Source of the DNA: DASXMT01 sp963781305
GTDB lineage: Bacteria; Actinomycetota; Acidimicrobiia; Acidimicrobiales; RAAP-2
Direction of reading: 5' to 3'
NCBI GenBank assembly: GCA_963781305.1
Contig: CAWAFL010000011.1
Coordinates: 186,001-250,000 of the forward strand
DNA length: 64,000 nucleotides
The position numbers and the translations under genes were made by a program. How positions within the stretch are numbered: the stretch's first letter is position 1; the number at the start of each line of letters is the position of its first letter. This document shows, one piece after another, positions 33,755 through 42,787 of this stretch. The notes beneath the pieces were generated by a model. That model was not told the DNA's origin. It searched no databases and worked only from the letters and a program-made list of their open reading frames with translations.

Positions 33755-36142
33755 GTGAAACGCTCCCTCCGCCACCCCATCGCCGGGTCGAAGCAATACC
33801 TCCGACCTGAGCGCGATCGGTTCGGTCCCCGCAAGGTGGCCAAGCAGCCCAAGATCCACAAGAACCGGGTGTCGGTGGGTTCCATGCTCGACGCCCCCGA
33901 CTCGACCGCATCTCGCCCCGGGCTGCGACTGCGCATCGTCGGCCTGGTGGTCATCGCCCTCTTCGCAGTGCTAGGGCTGCGGCTGTGGGCCCTCCAGGTG
34001 CTCCAGGCCCCCGCCGCCGTTCATGCCGTCTCGGCCAACCAGATCCGGGTCGTGAGCATCCCGCCGACCAGGGGCGAGATCCTGGACCGCACGGGCACCC
34101 CGCTGGTCAACAACATCGTCACCCAGCAGATCACGCTGTCGCGGGTCACCGCGGCGCAGAACCCCGAGGTGATCGGCAGCCTGGCTGCCCTCCTCGGTGA
34201 AACCGTCGCCCAGGTCAACCAGGTCATCAACGACAAGCAGTACAGCCCCTACAAGCCGGTGCCCATCGCCACCGTGACCGGAGCGCAACTGGCCGACGTG
34301 CTTTACATCAAAGAGCACCCCACGGAGTTTCCCGGGGTGAGTATCACCCAGACGACGGAGCGGAACTACCCACAAACCGAGTTTCCCGGGCCAGCAGCCG
34401 GCGGCTACCCGGCGGCCCAGACACTCGGGTACGTGGGAGCCATCAGCGCCAGTGAGCTGAAGACCCTGGCCAGCCAGGGCTACCAGGCCGGGGACCAGGT
34501 CGGCCAAAGTGGCCTCGAGTACCAGTACGAGTCGGCCCTGCAAGGCAAGCCTGGCCAACAGCAGCTCGAAGTCGACGCCCAGGGTGAGGTGGTGGGCACG
34601 CTGAAGACCCTCCCGGCCACGTCGGGCAACGACCTGGTCACCAACATCGACCTGGGCCTCCAGCAAGTAGCCGACGACGCCCTGGCCACCCAGATCGCCA
34701 CGGTGCGCCAGACCCCTGACGCGGCCGACAACAACGCCCTGCCGCCGGCCATCAACGGAGCGGTGGTGGTGATGAACCCCCAGACCGGGGCCATCCTGGC
34801 CATGTCCTCGTATCCGTCGTACAACCCGAGCATCTGGACCGGTGGCATCTCCCAAGCAAATCTGGATGCCCTCACGGCCAGCGGAGCCCAGAACAACTGG
34901 GCCATCAACTCCCAGCTGGCCCCGGGATCGACCTTCAAGCTGGCCACGGCCACCTCTGCCCTGCAGACCGGCCTGATCACCCCGAACTACACCTTCGACG
35001 ACACCGGGAGCTTCACGGCACCCGGGTGCACCGGCGGGGCAGGGTGCACGCTGAAGGACGACATCGGGGACTCGCCGGCCGGGGACATCGATGTCACCCA
35101 GGCCATCACTGCCTCGAGCGACACGTTCTTCTACAACATCGGTGCGATGTACTGGGATGCAAGGTCGCAATTCGGCAACGATCCCATCCAGACCACCGCG
35201 GCCCAGTACGGCTATGGGCAGCCCACCGGCATCGACATTCCCAACGAGTCGATCGGCCGGGTCGACTCGGAGTCGGTTCGTCAAAAGCTCCACACTGAGA
35301 ATCCCACCGCGTTCCCCAACGACACCTGGTACACCGGTGACAACATGGAGCTGGCCTTCGGCCAGGGCGGCACGGTCATCACTCCACTGCAGGAAGCGGT
35401 GGCCTATTCCACGTTTGCCAACGGGGGCACGCGCTACGCCCCCGAGGTGGCCGCCGGAGTGGTCAGCCCGGACGGCAAGACCGTCTCGACCATCGCCCCC
35501 AAGGTCACCGGCCACGTGGCCCTGTCGCCATCGACGTCACAGGCTCTGTTGGCTGGCTTCGAGGGCGTGATCACGAGCGGGACCGGCTCGCAGGTGTTCC
35601 AGGGCTGGGACCAGGCGGCCTTCACCCTCGGCGGGAAGACGGGAACGGCCAGCGTCAACGGCCAGGAGCCGACCTCCTGGTTCGTGGGGTTCGGCCCCGA
35701 GCCCAACCCCCAGTACGTGGTGGTCAGCGAGATCAACGAGGGTGGCTATGGCGCCCAGGCCTCGGCCCCGGTCGTCCGCAAGATCTTCGACTACCTGGCT
35801 ACCCACCCGGTGACGCCCGTCAACATGTCGCCCCCTCCCTCGTCGGTGAACGCCACCGCGCCCGCCGCCCTGCCCTCGACCACCACGACGACCGCACCCG
35901 GATCGACGACGACCACCACCGACGGCTCCACCGCCACGACGGCCCCCGATTCCACCACCACGCCCGCCACGACGCCGCCCACCACGGACACGACGCCGGG
36001 CACGGACACGACGCCGGGCACGGACACGACGCCGGGCACGGACACGACGCCGGGCACGGCGACCGGGACGGGCGCCGCCTACAAGCCCACGAGCCATACC
36101 ACCAGAGCCCACAAGGCGAGGGGCTCCCGCCACTCGTCCTAA
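33755..36142 (+). CDS. mrdA: Class B penicillin-binding protein 2 with repetitive C-terminal tail
   Basis: 795 aa elongasome transpeptidase. An 80-residue basic N-terminus precedes one membrane helix (IVGLVVIALFAVLGLRL), then the pedestal domain with RGEILDRTG, and the transpeptidase domain with SxxK as PGSTFKLAT (Ser392), SxN-type SSD (about 453, as in other PBP2) and KTG as GGKTGTAS (about 628). After about residue 690 comes a 100-residue Thr/Pro/Ala-rich tail ending in four repeats of TTPGTD and a basic stretch. The tail faces the wall and is probably disordered. A GTG start at 33755 is used. rodA is not next to it. Confidence 0.95.
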   Translation: MKRSLRHPIAGSKQYLRPERDRFGPRKVAKQPKIHKNRVSVGSMLDAPDSTASRPGLRLRIVGLVVIALFAVLGLRLWALQVLQAPAAVHAVSANQIRVVSIPPTRGEILDRTGTPLVNNIVTQQITLSRVTAAQNPEVIGSLAALLGETVAQVNQVINDKQYSPYKPVPIATVTGAQLADVLYIKEHPTEFPGVSITQTTERNYPQTEFPGPAAGGYPAAQTLGYVGAISASELKTLASQGYQAGDQVGQSGLEYQYESALQGKPGQQQLEVDAQGEVVGTLKTLPATSGNDLVTNIDLGLQQVADDALATQIATVRQTPDAADNNALPPAINGAVVVMNPQTGAILAMSSYPSYNPSIWTGGISQANLDALTASGAQNNWAINSQLAPGSTFKLATATSALQTGLITPNYTFDDTGSFTAPGCTGGAGCTLKDDIGDSPAGDIDVTQAITASSDTFFYNIGAMYWDARSQFGNDPIQTTAAQYGYGQPTGIDIPNESIGRVDSESVRQKLHTENPTAFPNDTWYTGDNMELAFGQGGTVITPLQEAVAYSTFANGGTRYAPEVAAGVVSPDGKTVSTIAPKVTGHVALSPSTSQALLAGFEGVITSGTGSQVFQGWDQAAFTLGGKTGTASVNGQEPTSWFVGFGPEPNPQYVVVSEINEGGYGAQASAPVVRKIFDYLATHPVTPVNMSPPPSSVNATAPAALPSTTTTTAPGSTTTTTDGSTATTAPDSTTTPATTPPTTDTTPGTDTTPGTDTTPGTDTTPGTATGTGAAYKPTSHTTRAHKARGSRHSS
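35983..36060 (+). repeat. 18-bp tandem repeat within the PBP2 gene
   Basis: Four identical copies of an 18-base unit (CACGGACACGACGCCGGG) plus a partial fifth, encoding TTPGTD repeats in the C-terminal tail. The unit is a multiple of three, so copy-number change keeps the frame. Confidence 0.95.
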
Positions 36143-36154
36143 GCTGAGGACCAG

Positions 36155-38254
36155 ATGGAGTCCCTCTGGTCGCGGATCGAACCGCTCTTGTCCCAGGTCA
36201 CCAAGCCGGCGCGCTATATCGGCGGTGAATTGGGCGCTCAGTCACCCGACCATGTCGACGGGAGCGTGGCCTGGCTTCTTGTCTACCCGGACACCTATGA
36301 GATCGGGCTTCCCAATCAGGGACTCCAGATCCTCTACGAGATCCTCAACGAGCGCACCGACGCCGTGGCCGAGCGGTCGTACGCACCGTGGGTGGACATG
36401 GAAGAGCAGATGCGGGCCCACGGCATCCCCTTCTTCTCGTTGGAGAACCATCTGCCCGCCCGAGCCTTCGATGTCCTGGCCTTCAACCTCTCGGCCGAGC
36501 TGACCTATACCAATGTCCTCAACCTGATCGATCTGGCCGGGATGCCGGTGCGCAGCGCCGACCGTTCTCTCGAGGATCCGTTGGTGGTGGCCGGCGGCCA
36601 CTGCGCCTTCAACCCCGAACCCCTGGCCGACTTCGTCGACTGCTTCGTGCTGGGCGATGGCGAGGAGGTCATCGGCGAGCTCAACGACGTGCTGGCCGCC
36701 TGGAAGGCTGACCGGCCCATCGACGGCGGCGATGCCGAGCCCGGCACGCGTGAGGCGCTTCTCCGTGCCCTGTCCCAGGTGCCCGGGGTCTATGTCCCGT
36801 GGTGCTACCAGCCCGAGTACGCGCGTGCGGGCGAGACGGACGGCCACGCAGACCACGTAGGCCAAGCAGACCGGGACGACTCAGCCGGATCGAGCCTGCC
36901 CGCCCTGGTCGGGACGGTGCCCCGTTTCGCCGAGACGCCCGAGCGGGTCGAGAAGCGGACCATCTCGGACCTGGGTGCGTGGCCCTACCCCAAGCAGCAG
37001 TTGGTGCCGCTCATCGAAGTGGTCCACGACCGGTTGAACGTGGAGCTGTTCCGGGGATGCACCCGGGGCTGCCGCTTCTGCCAGGCCGGGATGATCACCC
37101 GGCCGGTCCGCGAGCGTCCGGCCGAACAGGTCCGCACCATGGTCAGCCGCGGCCTGGACCGAACCGGCTACGACGAGGTGGCCCTGACCTCGTTGTCGAG
37201 CGCCGACTACTCGGGCATCGAGGACACGGTGACGTCGATCATCGATGATCCGTCGTGCTCGGGACAGGTATCGGTCAGCCTCCCCAGCCTGCGGGTGGAC
37301 GCGTTCACGGTGGGAACTGCCGCACAGATCCAGCGGGTGCGCCGGACGGGCCTGACCTTTGCTCCCGAGGGCGGCACCTGGCGGATGCGCCAGGTGATCA
37401 ACAAGCTGATCCGCGAAGAGGACCTCTACGCCGCGGTGGATGCCGCCTTCAGCCAGGGATGGCGACGGGTCAAGCTCTACTTCCTCATCGGCCTGCCCAC
37501 CGAGACCGACGAGGACACCCTGGGCATCGTCACCCTGGCTCGCCAGTGCGTGGAGATCGGCAAGCGCTACCACAACAGCGTGACCATCACCGCCTCGGTG
37601 GGCGGGTTCGTCCCAAAGGTCCAGACCCCGTTCCAGTGGTTCGGTCAGAACACGGTGGAGGAGCTGAGCCGCAAGGTCAACCTCCTCCGCGAGGCTGCGC
37701 GTCGGGTCCGGGGGCTGACCATTCGCTGGCACGATCCCAAAGCCACCGCCGTGGAAGGGATCGCCAGCCGTGGCGACCGCCGGACGGGCGCCGTAATCGA
37801 GGACGTCTGGCGGGCCGGCGGCACCTTCCAGGAGTGGTCCGAGCACTTCGACCTGCAGCTGTGGACCGACGCCCTGGCCGCCCACGGCCTCTCGCTGGAG
37901 CAGGCGGTGTACCGCCATCGGCTCGAGGACGAGGCCCTGCCCTGGGACCACATCTCGGCCGGGTTGCACCGGGACTTCCTGTGGCAGGACTGGAGGGACG
38001 CCCTCGACGCCCATGGCCTGGAAGATTGTCGCTGGACGCCCTGCTACGACTGCGGCGCCTGCACCGGTTTCGGGATCGAGCACGTGGTGGCATCAGCGGT
38101 GCCACCGGCCGGCGGAAGCCAGGGCACGGGCCAAGATCTCTCCACCGGGGGTCAGGTACCGGTACGATTTCTAGTGACGGCGCCAGTCGGCGCCGGTTCG
38201 GCTACTGCTGCCGACGTGAGTCCTGCCGTGTTGGTGGGAGAAGGGAAAGGCTGA
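36155..38254 (+). CDS. TIGR03960-type radical SAM protein with B12-binding-like N-domain
   Basis: 699 aa. The N-terminal 230 residues resemble a cobalamin-binding-like Rossmann domain (VYPDTYEIGLPNQGLQ, PEPLADFVDCFVLGDGEE). The radical SAM core has the 4Fe-4S motif C302xxxC306xxC309 (FRGCTRGCRFCQAG), then LSSADYSGI and FAPEGGTWRMRQVINK. The C-terminal region has a further Cys group (CYDCGACTG). In many bacteria this gene is next to a DUF2344 protein and RNase E/G and ribosomal L21/L27 genes, as here. The function is not established; RNA modification is a reasonable but unproven guess. Confidence 0.92.
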   Translation: MESLWSRIEPLLSQVTKPARYIGGELGAQSPDHVDGSVAWLLVYPDTYEIGLPNQGLQILYEILNERTDAVAERSYAPWVDMEEQMRAHGIPFFSLENHLPARAFDVLAFNLSAELTYTNVLNLIDLAGMPVRSADRSLEDPLVVAGGHCAFNPEPLADFVDCFVLGDGEEVIGELNDVLAAWKADRPIDGGDAEPGTREALLRALSQVPGVYVPWCYQPEYARAGETDGHADHVGQADRDDSAGSSLPALVGTVPRFAETPERVEKRTISDLGAWPYPKQQLVPLIEVVHDRLNVELFRGCTRGCRFCQAGMITRPVRERPAEQVRTMVSRGLDRTGYDEVALTSLSSADYSGIEDTVTSIIDDPSCSGQVSVSLPSLRVDAFTVGTAAQIQRVRRTGLTFAPEGGTWRMRQVINKLIREEDLYAAVDAAFSQGWRRVKLYFLIGLPTETDEDTLGIVTLARQCVEIGKRYHNSVTITASVGGFVPKVQTPFQWFGQNTVEELSRKVNLLREAARRVRGLTIRWHDPKATAVEGIASRGDRRTGAVIEDVWRAGGTFQEWSEHFDLQLWTDALAAHGLSLEQAVYRHRLEDEALPWDHISAGLHRDFLWQDWRDALDAHGLEDCRWTPCYDCGACTGFGIEHVVASAVPPAGGSQGTGQDLSTGGQVPVRFLVTAPVGAGSATAADVSPAVLVGEGKG

Positions 38255-38255
38255 A

Positions 38256-39107
38256 GTGCGCATCCGGTTCCGCTTCTCGAAAGTGGGCAAAGTGCGCTTC
38301 ACCAGCCAACGAGACGTGGCTCGGATGTGGGAGCGGGCGTTGCGCAAGGCTCGCCTCCCTCTGGCCTACACCGAGGGATTCTCGCCCCGCCCTCAGCTCA
38401 GCTTCGGGTTTGCCCTCCCCACCTGCGCTGAGTCGATCGCCGAGTATCTGGACGTCGCCCTCGATCCTGGTCGGCCGGAGACGGCCTCGGTGGACGTGGA
38501 CGACCTTCCGTCCCAGCTCACGCCCCTCCTTCCCGAGGGAGTCACCGTGAACGAGTCGGCGGTGGTCGATCCGAAGATCGGCTCGCTCCAGCAGCAGGTG
38601 ACCTCCTGCTCGTGGGTGATGAACTTCACCGGTGTGACCAGGGAGGCCCTGGCCGAGCGCACGGCCGCTCTGCTGGAGGCATCGGTGGTCCCGATCCGTC
38701 GGGAGCGCAAAGGACGAGAGGCCGACGACGACCTCCGACCGTCGGTCCTTGCTCTTTCCGTTTCTGACCGGACAGACCAGGAGGCCCTGGTGGGCTGGGG
38801 GCTGGATCGAGGGAACCAGCATGGCGTGGAGCTCATCGCCGAATTGGTGACCCAACCACGAGGGGTCAGGCCTCGCGAACTGGTCGCCGGGCTCGTGGCC
38901 GTGGGCCGATCCCCGGGTGGGGACGGCAGTAGGACAGGCGGGACCGGAGTGGGTGAGGACGAGATCGGCACCCTGCCGGTGCTCGACCGGGCCTGTAGGA
39001 CACAACAGTGGATCGAGCGCGACGGCGCCCGATGGGAGCCCCTTGCACTTCGGGCCATCCCTTCGGAGCCCGACCGCGCCGTGTACGCCAGCGTGCGTGC
39101 ATCGTGA
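38256..39107 (+). CDS. DUF2344 / TIGR03936 protein, partner of the radical SAM protein
   Basis: 283 aa, GTG start one base after the preceding stop. The opening RIRFRFSKVGKVRFTSQRDVARMWERALRKARLPLAYTEGF-like region (FTSQRD...SPRPQLSFG) is the DUF2344 hallmark. Its first 180 residues are the conserved domain; the remainder is a less conserved C-terminal extension. Family members occur fused to or next to TIGR03960 radical SAM proteins. The role is unknown. Confidence 0.9.
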   Translation: MRIRFRFSKVGKVRFTSQRDVARMWERALRKARLPLAYTEGFSPRPQLSFGFALPTCAESIAEYLDVALDPGRPETASVDVDDLPSQLTPLLPEGVTVNESAVVDPKIGSLQQQVTSCSWVMNFTGVTREALAERTAALLEASVVPIRRERKGREADDDLRPSVLALSVSDRTDQEALVGWGLDRGNQHGVELIAELVTQPRGVRPRELVAGLVAVGRSPGGDGSRTGGTGVGEDEIGTLPVLDRACRTQQWIERDGARWEPLALRAIPSEPDRAVYASVRAS

Positions 39108-39128
39108 ACAGTATGAGAAGGGAATTCG

Positions 39129-41201
39129 ATGTCAGAAGCAACGACCGGGCAGCCGGTCGAGACCCCGACCGAGACGCCGGGGCCGTCGACCGCGCCCATC
39201 GAGAACGACGCCGTCCGTGCGACGGAAGCGAGTGATAGCACCCCTCGCCCCCAAGTAAACAACTCAAGTGACGCTGCCCCGTCGACCTCCGCAGAAGGGG
39301 ACGACGGCTCGAGTCCCACCGGGGCCCCGAGGACCGGCCAGAACCGGCGACGGCGCGGGTCTCGGGGCGGCCGAGGACGTGGTCGAAGTGGCACCGGGGC
39401 CAACCCAGGGGGAGTGGGCCCCGGTTCTGGCGCCGATGTATCCGGGGGTCCCGAGGCAGGCGGGGGCGAGGGCGCTGGTGACGGGGGCGAGCCGGTCGCT
39501 TCGGTCACCACCGGCGCTACCCAAGGGATCCAGGCCGGTGGCACTGCTGCACCCAGCGACCAGGCCCGAGAGACCGCCGGCCCGACTGCTCCGGGACCGT
39601 CCGGGGCCCTGTCGCGGCCCAAGATCGGGGACACCCGCCCCGGAACACCGGTGGTGAACCCGGAGCAGGCCCCCCGCAACGCCGGAGGAGCCGCCGCCGG
39701 AGGAGCCGCCGAAGGAACCCGGTCGGGGAACGGCCGACGCCCGGGCAACAACGGAGGAGGGCGCGATCTCGCCCGCAACTCGGGCGAGCCGGGCACCGAG
39801 CTGGCCGAGACGAAACGGACGCCGGCGTCGAAGGGCCCACAGGCCCTGCCGGGTGCCGACAACGGCCAAGGGTCCGCCGACGGCGACAGGGCCTCGAGCC
39901 GGCGAGGGGGCCGCGAGCGCCGGGGCAAGGCCGTCGGCCGGTACATGATCGCCGTGCACGTGCAGCCGCATCTGACCCAGATCGCCCTGCTCGAGGGGCG
40001 CACGCTGGTGGAGCACTACGTGTCCCGGGCCACCGATGACGACACCCAGATCGATGGGAACATCTACCGGGGCCGGGTACAGAACGTGCTTCCGGGCATG
40101 GAGGCCGCCTTCATCGACATCGGGACGCCCAAGAACGCCGTCCTCTACCGGGGCGACGTCCGCTACGACACCGACGACGTGGAGTCAGGAGCCTCGGGCC
40201 AGCCCCGGATCGAAGACGTCCTCCGGCCGGCCCAGACCATCCTGTGCCAGGTGACCAAGAACCCCATCGGGGCCAAAGGGGCGCGCCTGACCCAGGAGGT
40301 CTCACTGCCCGGCCGCTTCGTGGTCCTCGTCCCCAACTCCACCGCCTACGGCATCTCCAAGCGGCTCGACGACGGCGAGCGCAAGCGCCTCCGCAAGATC
40401 GTCGACGCGGTCCGGCCAAAGGGCCACGGGCTCATCGTCCGTACCGCCGCGGCCGGGGCCAGCGCCGAGGAGCTGAGCCACGACGTGGAGCGCCTGGTGG
40501 GCGAATGGGAGGGGATCGCCGCCGATTCCATCAAGGGCTCCGGCGCCGCTCTGCTCTACCAGGAGCCGGACATCGCCGTGCGGGTGATCCGCGAAGAGCT
40601 CAACCGCGAGTACCGGGCCGTGGTCATCGATGACCTGACCCTCTACGAGCAGGTCCGCGACTACGTGGGCGCGGTGAACCCCGAGCTCGCCGATCGCGTC
40701 GAGTACTACGACCCGGCCGAGGAGCCGCTGCCCATCTTCGAGCGGTTCCACGTGCACGAGCAGCTCCACAAGGCCCTGGACCGGAAGGTTTTCCTGCCCT
40801 CGGGCGGCTCGTTGGTCATCGACCGGACCGAGGCGCTGACGGTGATCGACGTCAACACGGGCAAGAACGTGGGGAAGACCAACCTGGAGGAGACCGTCTA
40901 CCGCAACAACCTGGAGGCGGCCGAAGAAGTGGCGCGCCAGCTGCGATTGCGGGACATCGGCGGGATCATCGTCATCGACTTCATCGACATGGAGATCCGT
41001 GAGAACCGGGACAAGGTGTCGAGCGCCCTGCGGTCCGCCCTGGCCAGGGACAAGACCCGGACCCAGGTGTTCGACATCTCGGAGCTCGGCCTGGTCGAGA
41101 TGACCAGGAAGCGGGTGTCCGAGGGCCTCATCGAGTCGATGTCCACCATCTGTGAGGTCTGCGCCGGTCGCGGCATCATCTTCGACGAGAGCGAGCTCTG
41201 A
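39129..41201 (+). CDS. rne: Ribonuclease E/G with long disordered N-terminal extension
   Basis: 690 aa. The first 265 residues are Gly/Pro/Ser/Arg-rich and include RRRRGSRGGRGRGR, resembling RGG-box RNA-binding segments. From about 266 the catalytic module begins: S1-like RNA-binding region (YRGRVQNVLPGMEAAFIDIG), 5'-sensor and DNase I-like domain with the metal-binding Asp in VIDVNTGKNVGK (about 573) and IIVIDFIDM (about 613), and a C-terminal zinc-link CxxC (CEVC, Cys675/678). It processes rRNA and turns over mRNA. The actinobacterial RNase E style is N-terminally extended, and RNase G names are also used. Confidence 0.95.
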   Translation: MSEATTGQPVETPTETPGPSTAPIENDAVRATEASDSTPRPQVNNSSDAAPSTSAEGDDGSSPTGAPRTGQNRRRRGSRGGRGRGRSGTGANPGGVGPGSGADVSGGPEAGGGEGAGDGGEPVASVTTGATQGIQAGGTAAPSDQARETAGPTAPGPSGALSRPKIGDTRPGTPVVNPEQAPRNAGGAAAGGAAEGTRSGNGRRPGNNGGGRDLARNSGEPGTELAETKRTPASKGPQALPGADNGQGSADGDRASSRRGGRERRGKAVGRYMIAVHVQPHLTQIALLEGRTLVEHYVSRATDDDTQIDGNIYRGRVQNVLPGMEAAFIDIGTPKNAVLYRGDVRYDTDDVESGASGQPRIEDVLRPAQTILCQVTKNPIGAKGARLTQEVSLPGRFVVLVPNSTAYGISKRLDDGERKRLRKIVDAVRPKGHGLIVRTAAAGASAEELSHDVERLVGEWEGIAADSIKGSGAALLYQEPDIAVRVIREELNREYRAVVIDDLTLYEQVRDYVGAVNPELADRVEYYDPAEEPLPIFERFHVHEQLHKALDRKVFLPSGGSLVIDRTEALTVIDVNTGKNVGKTNLEETVYRNNLEAAEEVARQLRLRDIGGIIVIDFIDMEIRENRDKVSSALRSALARDKTRTQVFDISELGLVEMTRKRVSEGLIESMSTICEVCAGRGIIFDESEL

Positions 41202-41264
41202 TTCCCCACCGGTGATCTGGCTGCCTCCGGCGCCTTCGTCCCCAGCTGGTAGAGTGTCGCTCTT

Positions 41265-41579
41265 ATGTATGCCGTGATCCAGACCGGAGGAAAGCAGGAG
41301 CGGGTGGCCGAAGGCCAGCAGCTCCGTGTGGAATTGCTGGGGCAGGGCCCCGGCACCGAGGTGGCGTTCCGGCCCATCATGGTGGTCGACGGCGACACCG
41401 TCCTGGCTACCCCCGAGGCCCTGGCGGGCACGTCGGTCACCGCCCAGGTAGTGGGCGAGGAACTGGGTCCGAAGATCCGCGGCTACACCTACAAGAACAA
41501 GTCGAACCAGTCCAAGCGCTGGGGTCACCGCCAGCGGTACTCCACCATCGAGATCACTGCGATCTCGTCGGCGAGCTGA
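41265..41579 (+). CDS. rplU: 50S ribosomal protein L21
   Basis: 104 aa. Family features are the opening MYAVIQTGGKQERV and the C-terminal RGYTYKNKSNQSKRWGHRQ. A TAGAGT -10-like element lies about 17 bases before the start. L21 is the first gene of the rplU-rpmA pair. Confidence 0.97.
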   Translation: MYAVIQTGGKQERVAEGQQLRVELLGQGPGTEVAFRPIMVVDGDTVLATPEALAGTSVTAQVVGEELGPKIRGYTYKNKSNQSKRWGHRQRYSTIEITAISSAS

Positions 41580-41604
41580 CCGACCCGCAAAAGGAGTCAT
41601 TGCC

Positions 41605-41859
41605 ATGTCCAAGACCAAAGGTGGCGGTTCCACCCGAAACGGACGCGATTCGAACGCACAGCGCCTGGGCGTGAAGACCTTCGGCGGCACCTCGGTGCAG
41701 GCGGGCGCCATCATCGTCCGCCAGCGGGGCACGAAGTTCCATCCCGGCATCAACGTGGGCCGTGGCGGCGACGACACCCTGTTCGCCCTGGCCGACGGCA
41801 CCGTGCAGTTCGGGCACCGCAAGGGCCGCAAGCTGGTCGACGTGGTCACCGCCGACTGA
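41605..41859 (+). CDS. rpmA: 50S ribosomal protein L27
   Basis: 84 aa with SKTKGGGSTRNGRDSNAQRLG and IIVRQRGTKFHPG, both standard L27 motifs. AAAGGAG precedes the ATG. Its N-terminus reaches the peptidyl transferase centre. Confidence 0.97.
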   Translation: MSKTKGGGSTRNGRDSNAQRLGVKTFGGTSVQAGAIIVRQRGTKFHPGINVGRGGDDTLFALADGTVQFGHRKGRKLVDVVTAD

Positions 41860-41879
41860 GCTCGGGTCTGACCGAGCTC
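41858..41879 (+). terminator. Hairpin after rpmA
   Basis: GAGCTCGG-GTCTGA-CCGAGCTC is a perfect 8-bp stem with a 6-base loop that begins inside the rpmA stop codon. No T-run follows, so intrinsic termination would be weak; it may instead be an mRNA 3'-end stabilising structure. Confidence 0.5.
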
Positions 41880-41903
41880 GCATCCACCAGTAAGCCCCCG
41901 CCC

Positions 41904-42695
41904 GTGACCTCGAGGGAGAGCACCGGCGTGTCCGCTGTGCCCGCCGGCGGTGACCCCTCCCGCCGACTTCCCGTCGAAGGATGTGTGAACTTCCGCGACC
42001 TGGGTGGGTACCGCGTCGCTGACGGCCGTCGGGTGCGGTGGCGTCGCTTGTTCCGGGCCGACGGGCTCAGCCGGCTGAGCGACGACGACCGTTCGCTGCT
42101 GCGCGACCTGTCCTTGGCCACGGTCATCGATCTGCGCACCCGCGACGAGGTCCAGGAACGGGGGTCGTTCCCCGTCGACGCCCTGCCGGTGGCCTATTAC
42201 AGCTTGCCGCTCACCGATGTCCTGCCCTCTCCGGAGGAGCTGCCGTCGTGGGCGGAGGCCTCGTTCGTGGCTGCCCGGTACGCCGACATGTTGTCGGGCG
42301 GTACAGCCGTGCTCAAGCAGTCCATCGAGATCCTGGCTGCACCGGGCGCCCTTCCCGCTGTCTTTCACTGCAGTGCGGGCAAGGACAGGACCGGGGTCCT
42401 GTCCGCCCTCATCCTGGCCTTCCTGGGCGTGCCCGACACGGTGATCGCCGAGGACTACGCCCTCTCCGGACCGGCCATGAACGAGCTGTTGGCTCGCCTG
42501 AAGGCCGAGCACGCCGACGTGGCCGACGTCGTCGAGCAGTTCGCGCCGGCCATCCTCCATGCCGTCCCCGAGACCATGGAGCAGTTCCTCAGCGAGGTCA
42601 GGGCCGAGCACGGCAGCTATGAGGCACTGGAGGAGCGGCTCGGTGTGGTTGAGGCCATGGAACACCTGCGTCGCGACCTGCTCGAGGAGGGCTGA
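41904..42695 (+). CDS. Tyrosine-protein phosphatase (PtpB-like)
   Basis: 263 aa. N-terminal NFRDLGGYRVADG and the P-loop HCSAGKDRTGVL (Cys nucleophile, CX5R with Lys) identify the atypical tyrosine/lipid phosphatase family of mycobacterial PtpB type; FRADGLSRLSDDD lies between them. The Asp or Lys-containing loop and C-terminal helices are of usual length. The GTG start at 41904 is used. It lies between rpmA and obg but its role there is unknown. Confidence 0.9.
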   Translation: MTSRESTGVSAVPAGGDPSRRLPVEGCVNFRDLGGYRVADGRRVRWRRLFRADGLSRLSDDDRSLLRDLSLATVIDLRTRDEVQERGSFPVDALPVAYYSLPLTDVLPSPEELPSWAEASFVAARYADMLSGGTAVLKQSIEILAAPGALPAVFHCSAGKDRTGVLSALILAFLGVPDTVIAEDYALSGPAMNELLARLKAEHADVADVVEQFAPAILHAVPETMEQFLSEVRAEHGSYEALEERLGVVEAMEHLRRDLLEEG

Positions 42696-42787
42696 ACCGG
42701 GCGATCCGGCGGTGCCCAAGACTCCGATTGACCGGCGGCATCGTTCGTCAGCAGGGACGACGTGGTCCTGGCCCTAGGATCGACGGA

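Noticed and set aside
35101..35125. SSD in place of SxN in PBP2 as a missing catalytic motif
   Set aside because: SSD is the normal form in PBP2 proteins, so the active site is intact.
33971..35515. Long minus-strand open frame opposite PBP2
   Set aside because: Antisense to a clear transpeptidase gene, with no recognisable domain.
36155..41201. Possible horizontal transfer of the radical SAM cluster
   Set aside because: Base composition, gene order with RNase E/G and ribosomal genes, and GTG starts are like the rest of the block.
40302..42719. 805-codon minus-strand open frame opposite RNase E/G, L21, L27 and the phosphatase
   Set aside because: Spans four real genes on the other strand; composition is that of a shadow frame.
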